NCBI GenBank assembly: GCA_040902855.1
Contig: JBBDWN010000018.1
Location: 1-8,276, forward strand
Direction: 5' to 3'
Source: DATHWB01 sp040902855
GTDB lineage: Bacteria; Actinomycetota; Acidimicrobiia; Spongiisociales; ZC4RG35
Length of the DNA: 8,276 bases
Shown here one piece after another: positions 5,348-8,276 of the stretch (positions are counted from its first letter, which is position 1; each line of letters opens with the position of its first letter). The position numbers and the translations under genes are program-made. The notes beneath the pieces were generated by a model, which did not search any database, was not told where the DNA came from, and saw only the letters and a list, made by a program, of their open reading frames with translations.

Positions 5348-7860
5348 TGTGGCGCGCCGCCCTGAAGGGGGCTTTGGGACATCGTGCCCGACTGGTCATC
5401 AGCGGCCTCGTCGTCGGATGCTCCGTGGCGTTCGTTGTCGCAACCCTGGTGTTCACCGACACGCTCAGCGCCTCGTTCGAGTCGATCTTCGAAGACAGTT
5501 TCGCCGGGTTCGATATTCAGGTTCGCACCGAGATCGACCCTGATCTCACGTTCTCGATCCCGGCTCCGGTCGACGTGGCCACTCTCGACGTCGTCCGCTC
5601 GATCGAAGGAGTCCGCCAGGCGCAGGGTTCGGTGACGGGGTTCCTCCAACTCGAAGGCCCCGACGGCGAGCCGATCGAATCCCAGGGACCGCCGATTCTC
5701 GGCCTCACCTGGCCCGAGGTCCCATCCATCGCCGAGATTCGTGAGGGCTCCGAGCCCGTGGAACTCGATGAGGTTGCCATCGATGCAGCCACCGCGACGA
5801 AGGCAGGCATCGACGTCGGCGACCGGATAGTCCTGGTCGGACTCGGGGCGCCGACCGAGGCAACGGTGTCTGGAATCGTCGCATTCGGTGATGCCGAATC
5901 GGCCGGCGGGGTGATCACGGTCTTCTCAACGGTCGAATTGGGACAGCAACTCTTCGACCTGGCAGGCAGGTACTCGACGCTCGAGGTGGTCACGGAAGGC
6001 GAGACTTCGGTCGTCGCCGAACGGATCGAGTTCGCCTTGGGCGAGGGCTTCGAAGCGATCGCCGCCGACGACCTCGCCCGCCAGCAGGTCGAGGGATTCC
6101 AGGATGCAATCGGATTCATCCGCACCTTCGTGCTGGTCTTCGCCGGAGTCGCCCTCTTCGTCGGGACCTTCGTCATCTCCAACATCTTCAGGGTGACGAT
6201 CGCCCAGCGAACACGGGAACTCGCCGTGCTGCGTGCGATCGGGGCGCGCGCATCACAGATCAGGAATCTGATGCTTGCCGAGGCGTTGGTGATCTCGCTC
6301 TTCGCCTCGGTGCTCGGCGCAGTCGGAGGCATCGGGCTCGCATCCGTCATCCGGACTGCCTTCGACGCAGCCGCCATCCCGCTCCCGCCCGGCCCGCTGG
6401 AGATATCCGCCGGTGCCGTCTCTCTCGGCGTCGCGGTGGGGATCGTCGTCACCGCCGTCGCCGCACTCCTCCCCGCCTTCAAGGCCGCCGGTGTGAGTCC
6501 GATCGAGGCCATGCGGGAAGGATTCGCCCCGCCAGGTCGCAGGGCGTTGCGCGGCCGGATTCTCGTCGGCGGGCCGCTGGCAGGCGCCGGAGTCGCCGCG
6601 CTCTTGCTCGGCCTGTTCGCACCTCTCCCGGAGACCTTCCCCGATGCCATCTGGCTGGTGGGTGCAGGGGCGGTGCTGCTCTTCGTCGGGGTGGCGGTGC
6701 TGGCGGCGGTCATCGCCCGTCCGGTGGCTGGATTCCTCGGCAGGCCGATCGCGGCCTCCGGAAGCGTGGCAGGTGTCCTCGCCCGCGAGAACGCCATGCG
6801 CAGTCCGCGGCGAACCGGTCTCACCGCTTCCGCGCTGATGATCAGCCTCGCCCTGGTCGGCCTGGTGGCCATCCTCGCCGACAGCGCCCGTACCACCGCA
6901 GATGCCCTCATCGAAGACCAGTTCCGCGCCGACCTGATCATCGCCCCGACCGGTTTCAGTTCACTCGGTTTCAGCCCCGAGGTGGCGGCGGCAGTCGAAC
7001 GCGTCGACGAAGTGGAGACGATCGGACGGCTTCGTCAGGGCGAGGTCCTCGTCGACGACCGGAGTCGCTTCATCGCCGGTGGGACGCCTGCCGTGTTCGA
7101 TCTCGTCGCTTACGAGGTAGTCACCGGCTCCTTCGCCGATCTCGGACCTGGCAAGGTGGCCGTCCGGGAGGGCGACGAGAGTCTGGATGTCGGACACGTG
7201 CTCGAGGTGATCGCGCCGGTCGGCGGCGCACAGTCGCTCGAAGTCGTTGCTGTCTACACCGGGAGCCCCAACGCCTTCTTCGTGTCGATGGACGTCTTCG
7301 AAAATCTGTTCTCGGAGCGCCTGGACACCCAAGTTCTCGTCCGTTTCGACCCGTCTGCCGATTTCGAGGCCGGTTTGGCGGCAGTGGAGGCGGCGATCGG
7401 TGACTTCCCGTCCATCCAGATCCAGGATCAGGAGGCGTTCCGAGTCGAGGCGACCGGTCAGATCGGCGGGATCGTCAACCTGCTCTACGCCCTGCTGGCG
7501 GTTTCGATCGTCATCGGGACGCTGGGGGTCATCGGGACCCTGCTGCTCTCCGTGGTCGAACGGACCAGGGAGATCGGCCTTCTCCGCGCCATCGGCATGA
7601 ACCGCCGCCAGGTGCGAAGGATGATCCGTTGGGAGTCGGTCATCATCGCCGTCTTCGGAGGTGTCCTGGGAACGGTCATCGGGATCGTCTTCGGCGTCTC
7701 GGTCGTCCAGGCGATCGGTGAGGACCTGACGCTGTCGCTCCCCTTCGGCCAACTCGGCTGGTGGCTTCTCATCGCCGCCGCCCTGGGAATCCTCGCCGCC
7801 ACCTACCCCGCCCGCCGCGCCTCCCGCCTCGACATCCTCGAGGCCATCGCCTACGAGTAG
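5347..7860 (+). CDS. ABC transporter permease, two-module FtsX/MacB family
   Basis: Inner-membrane subunit of the complex formed with the preceding ATPase. The 837 residues consist of two related modules. Module 1 has an N-terminal membrane helix (about 16-37), a large extracytoplasmic MacB-type domain (about 40-250) and a three-helix FtsX core (about 257-283, 308-336, 355-380). Two linking helices follow (about 409-425 and 433-457). Module 2 repeats the plan: helix (490-512), extracytoplasmic domain (about 515-705) and core helices (708-736, 762-790, 802-822). The cytoplasmic coupling motif occurs twice, as QRTRELAVLRAIGA (287-300) and ERTREIGLLRAIGM (738-751). About ten membrane helices match the large actinobacterial FtsX-like permeases, not four-helix MacB. 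No MacA-like adaptor or substrate-binding protein is encoded here. It may handle lipoproteins, lipids or antimicrobial peptides; the sequence does not decide. The stop codon lies 3 bp before a repeat fragment. Confidence 0.93.
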   Translation: MWRAALKGALGHRARLVISGLVVGCSVAFVVATLVFTDTLSASFESIFEDSFAGFDIQVRTEIDPDLTFSIPAPVDVATLDVVRSIEGVRQAQGSVTGFLQLEGPDGEPIESQGPPILGLTWPEVPSIAEIREGSEPVELDEVAIDAATATKAGIDVGDRIVLVGLGAPTEATVSGIVAFGDAESAGGVITVFSTVELGQQLFDLAGRYSTLEVVTEGETSVVAERIEFALGEGFEAIAADDLARQQVEGFQDAIGFIRTFVLVFAGVALFVGTFVISNIFRVTIAQRTRELAVLRAIGARASQIRNLMLAEALVISLFASVLGAVGGIGLASVIRTAFDAAAIPLPPGPLEISAGAVSLGVAVGIVVTAVAALLPAFKAAGVSPIEAMREGFAPPGRRALRGRILVGGPLAGAGVAALLLGLFAPLPETFPDAIWLVGAGAVLLFVGVAVLAAVIARPVAGFLGRPIAASGSVAGVLARENAMRSPRRTGLTASALMISLALVGLVAILADSARTTADALIEDQFRADLIIAPTGFSSLGFSPEVAAAVERVDEVETIGRLRQGEVLVDDRSRFIAGGTPAVFDLVAYEVVTGSFADLGPGKVAVREGDESLDVGHVLEVIAPVGGAQSLEVVAVYTGSPNAFFVSMDVFENLFSERLDTQVLVRFDPSADFEAGLAAVEAAIGDFPSIQIQDQEAFRVEATGQIGGIVNLLYALLAVSIVIGTLGVIGTLLLSVVERTREIGLLRAIGMNRRQVRRMIRWESVIIAVFGGVLGTVIGIVFGVSVVQAIGEDLTLSLPFGQLGWWLLIAAALGILAATYPARRASRLDILEAIAYE

Positions 7861-7863
7861 GGA

Positions 7864-7878
7864 GAGGCAGAGGGGGGC
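7864..7878 (+). repeat. Fragment of element A tail next to the permease stop codon
   Basis: The 15-base string GAGGCAGAGGGGGGC recurs exactly at 7945-7959 and 8149-8163, where it ends the two full A copies. Here it stands alone, starting 3 bp after the permease stop, which suggests a third A element that was deleted or truncated, or insertion of the array right at the gene end. Confidence 0.7.
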
Positions 7879-7880
7879 TC

Positions 7881-7958
7881 ATCTCTCCCCCTCGCGACCG
7901 AGGCTTCGCGAGGGAGTGCTGGGGGGAGACAGCCGAGCGCCAGCGAGGCAGAGGGGGG
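7881..7958 (+). repeat. Element A, copy 1
   Basis: This 78-bp unit is identical to copy 2 except for one internal segment. Its left half is a hairpin with perfect arms CCCTCGCG (7889-7896) and CGCGAGGG (7907-7914) around a 10-base loop. Its right half (7921-7958) is G-rich and bounded by two runs of six G. There is no T-tract after the hairpin, so it is not a standard intrinsic terminator, although it could stabilise the 3' end of the permease mRNA. Confidence 0.88.
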
Positions 7959-7993
7959 CAGAGCGAATGAAGTGATCTACGAGTTCGCAGGAA

Positions 7994-8064
7994 CTGACCG
8001 CCCCCCTGGCCGGGCAGAGCCCGGCCTGTCCCCCCAACGTCGCTTCGCTCCTGGAGGGACAGAT
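7994..8064 (+). repeat. Element B, copy 2 (complete)
   Basis: This is the only complete B in the window, and it shares 53 bp with copy 1 and 47 bp with copy 3 without a mismatch. It contains a very strong hairpin, GGCCGGGC (8008-8015), AGA loop, GCCCGGCC (8019-8026), flanked by runs of six C at 8001-8006 and 8030-8035. A second, overlapping stem can form between CTGTCCC (8026-8032) and GGGACAG (8056-8062), so the two stems compete for base 8026. Confidence 0.9.
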
Positions 8065-8082
8065 GGAAGAAGGCTGTCTCCT

Positions 8083-8162
8083 ATCTCTCCCCCTCGCGAC
8101 CGAGCCGCCAGGCGAGGGAGTGCTGGGGGGAGACAGCCGAGCGCCAGCGAGGCAGAGGGGGG
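8083..8162 (+). repeat. Element A, copy 2
   Basis: This 80-bp unit matches copy 1 exactly on both sides of one variable segment: CCGCCAGG at 8105-8112 replaces GCTTCG at 7903-7908. The hairpin survives as a 7-bp stem, CCCTCGC (8091-8097) with GCGAGGG (8112-8118), around a 14-base loop. The G-rich right half (8125-8162) is unchanged. Confidence 0.88.
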
Positions 8163-8229
8163 CCGTCCGCGTCAGCCGCCAAACCCGTCGGTCCACTGCG
8201 CGTGAGTAGTAGTCGACAAGCTCACAGAG

Positions 8230-8276
8230 CTGACCGCCCCCCTGGCCGGGCAGAGCCCGGCCTGTCCCCCCAACGT
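8230..8276 (+). repeat. Element B, copy 3 (right end cut by window edge)
   Basis: Its 47 bases are identical to 7994-8040 of copy 2, including the internal hairpin (GGCCGGGC at 8244-8251, GCCCGGCC at 8255-8262) and both runs of six C (8237-8242 and 8266-8271). The window ends before the second stem's right arm. The final 29 bases equal the first 29 bases of the window. Confidence 0.9.

Larger units (their letters stand above)
7861..8276. repeat. Gene-free array of structured repeats A and B
   Basis: This 416-bp stretch holds no convincing gene. The order is: fragment of the A tail (7864-7878), A1 (7881-7958), linker, B2 (7994-8064), 18-bp spacer, A2 (8083-8162), longer linker, B3 (8230-8276, cut by the window edge). 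The start-to-start distance is 202 bp for A and 236 bp for B. Each element forms hairpins, and runs of six G (in A) or six C (in B) mark their borders. The layout recalls composite intergenic repeats such as BIME/REP or MITE-like elements, but I do not recognise the family. Open frames across it are short and consist of repeat translation. Confidence 0.85.

Noticed and set aside
5517..6941. 474-codon minus-strand frame antisense to the permease
   Set aside because: Ser/Ala/Thr/Pro-rich translation without domains, fully opposite an intact transporter gene; a shadow frame.
7889..7914. Rho-independent terminator after the permease gene
   Set aside because: The hairpin is strong but is followed by GGAGTGCT and a G-run, not a T-tract. 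It may still affect mRNA 3' ends.
7872..7958. G-quadruplex formed by the six-G runs
   Set aside because: The runs are separated by more than 25 bases in most cases, so a canonical short-loop quadruplex is not supported.
7879..8196. 105-codon minus-strand frame across the repeats as a gene
   Set aside because: It is essentially translated A and B repeats with no independent support. Only the short CELVD stretch is kept, as a separate finding.
8200..8226. Remnant of an integrase core (the Y-Y-S-R part resembles integrase motifs)
   Set aside because: Only about nine codons are available and no DDE neighbours or further similarity can be seen; too little to call.
7861..8276. CRISPR array
   Set aside because: The repeats are of two kinds, about 71-80 bp, with unequal spacing (202 and 236 bp) and no regular unique spacers or cas genes.

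Overview
The window is GC-rich, with G or C at most third codon positions. It looks like chromosomal DNA of a free-living actinobacterium. The best lineage marker is an intact NucS/EndoMS mismatch endonuclease, a protein essentially confined to Actinobacteria and Archaea. Coupled short-overlap operons, GTG starts and TAnnnT boxes 6-8 nt before several start codons fit the same picture. An Acidimicrobiia-like origin is possible but is my inference. No phage, plasmid, transposase, CRISPR or RNA gene was found. All seven protein genes look complete.

Layout. Bases 1-74 hold part of a dispersed repeat (element B) that runs off the left edge. On the minus strand, a GTG-initiated M50 (site-2-type) membrane protease (1335-2048) is followed after 27 bp by an ACAD10/11-type acyl-CoA dehydrogenase (75-1307). 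A 71-bp divergent control region (2049-2119) separates these from a plus-strand group: an M20 dipeptidase-like metallopeptidase (2120-3454), nucS (3454-4113) and the tRNA wobble methyltransferase trmL (4115-4588), with junctions of -1 and +1 bases. After 27 bp comes an ABC transporter pair: a MacB/LolD-type ATPase (4616-5347) and a long two-module FtsX/MacB permease (5347-7860), again overlapping by one base. Bases 7861-8276 contain no convincing gene. They hold alternating copies of two structured repeats, A and B, the last copy cut by the right edge.

How the genes fit together. M20-nucS-trmL looks like one housekeeping transcription unit joining peptide turnover, replication fidelity and tRNA modification; their linkage is probably co-expression rather than a shared pathway. 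The ATPase and permease form one transport or mechanotransmission complex of unknown substrate. The protease and dehydrogenase are neighbours without an obvious functional link.

The least explained part is the repeat family. It abuts the 3' ends of both outermost genes, forms strong hairpins, and varies in a way that keeps a stem while changing its loop. The first and last 29 bases of the window are identical copies of this repeat, so any apparent circularity would be an artefact.
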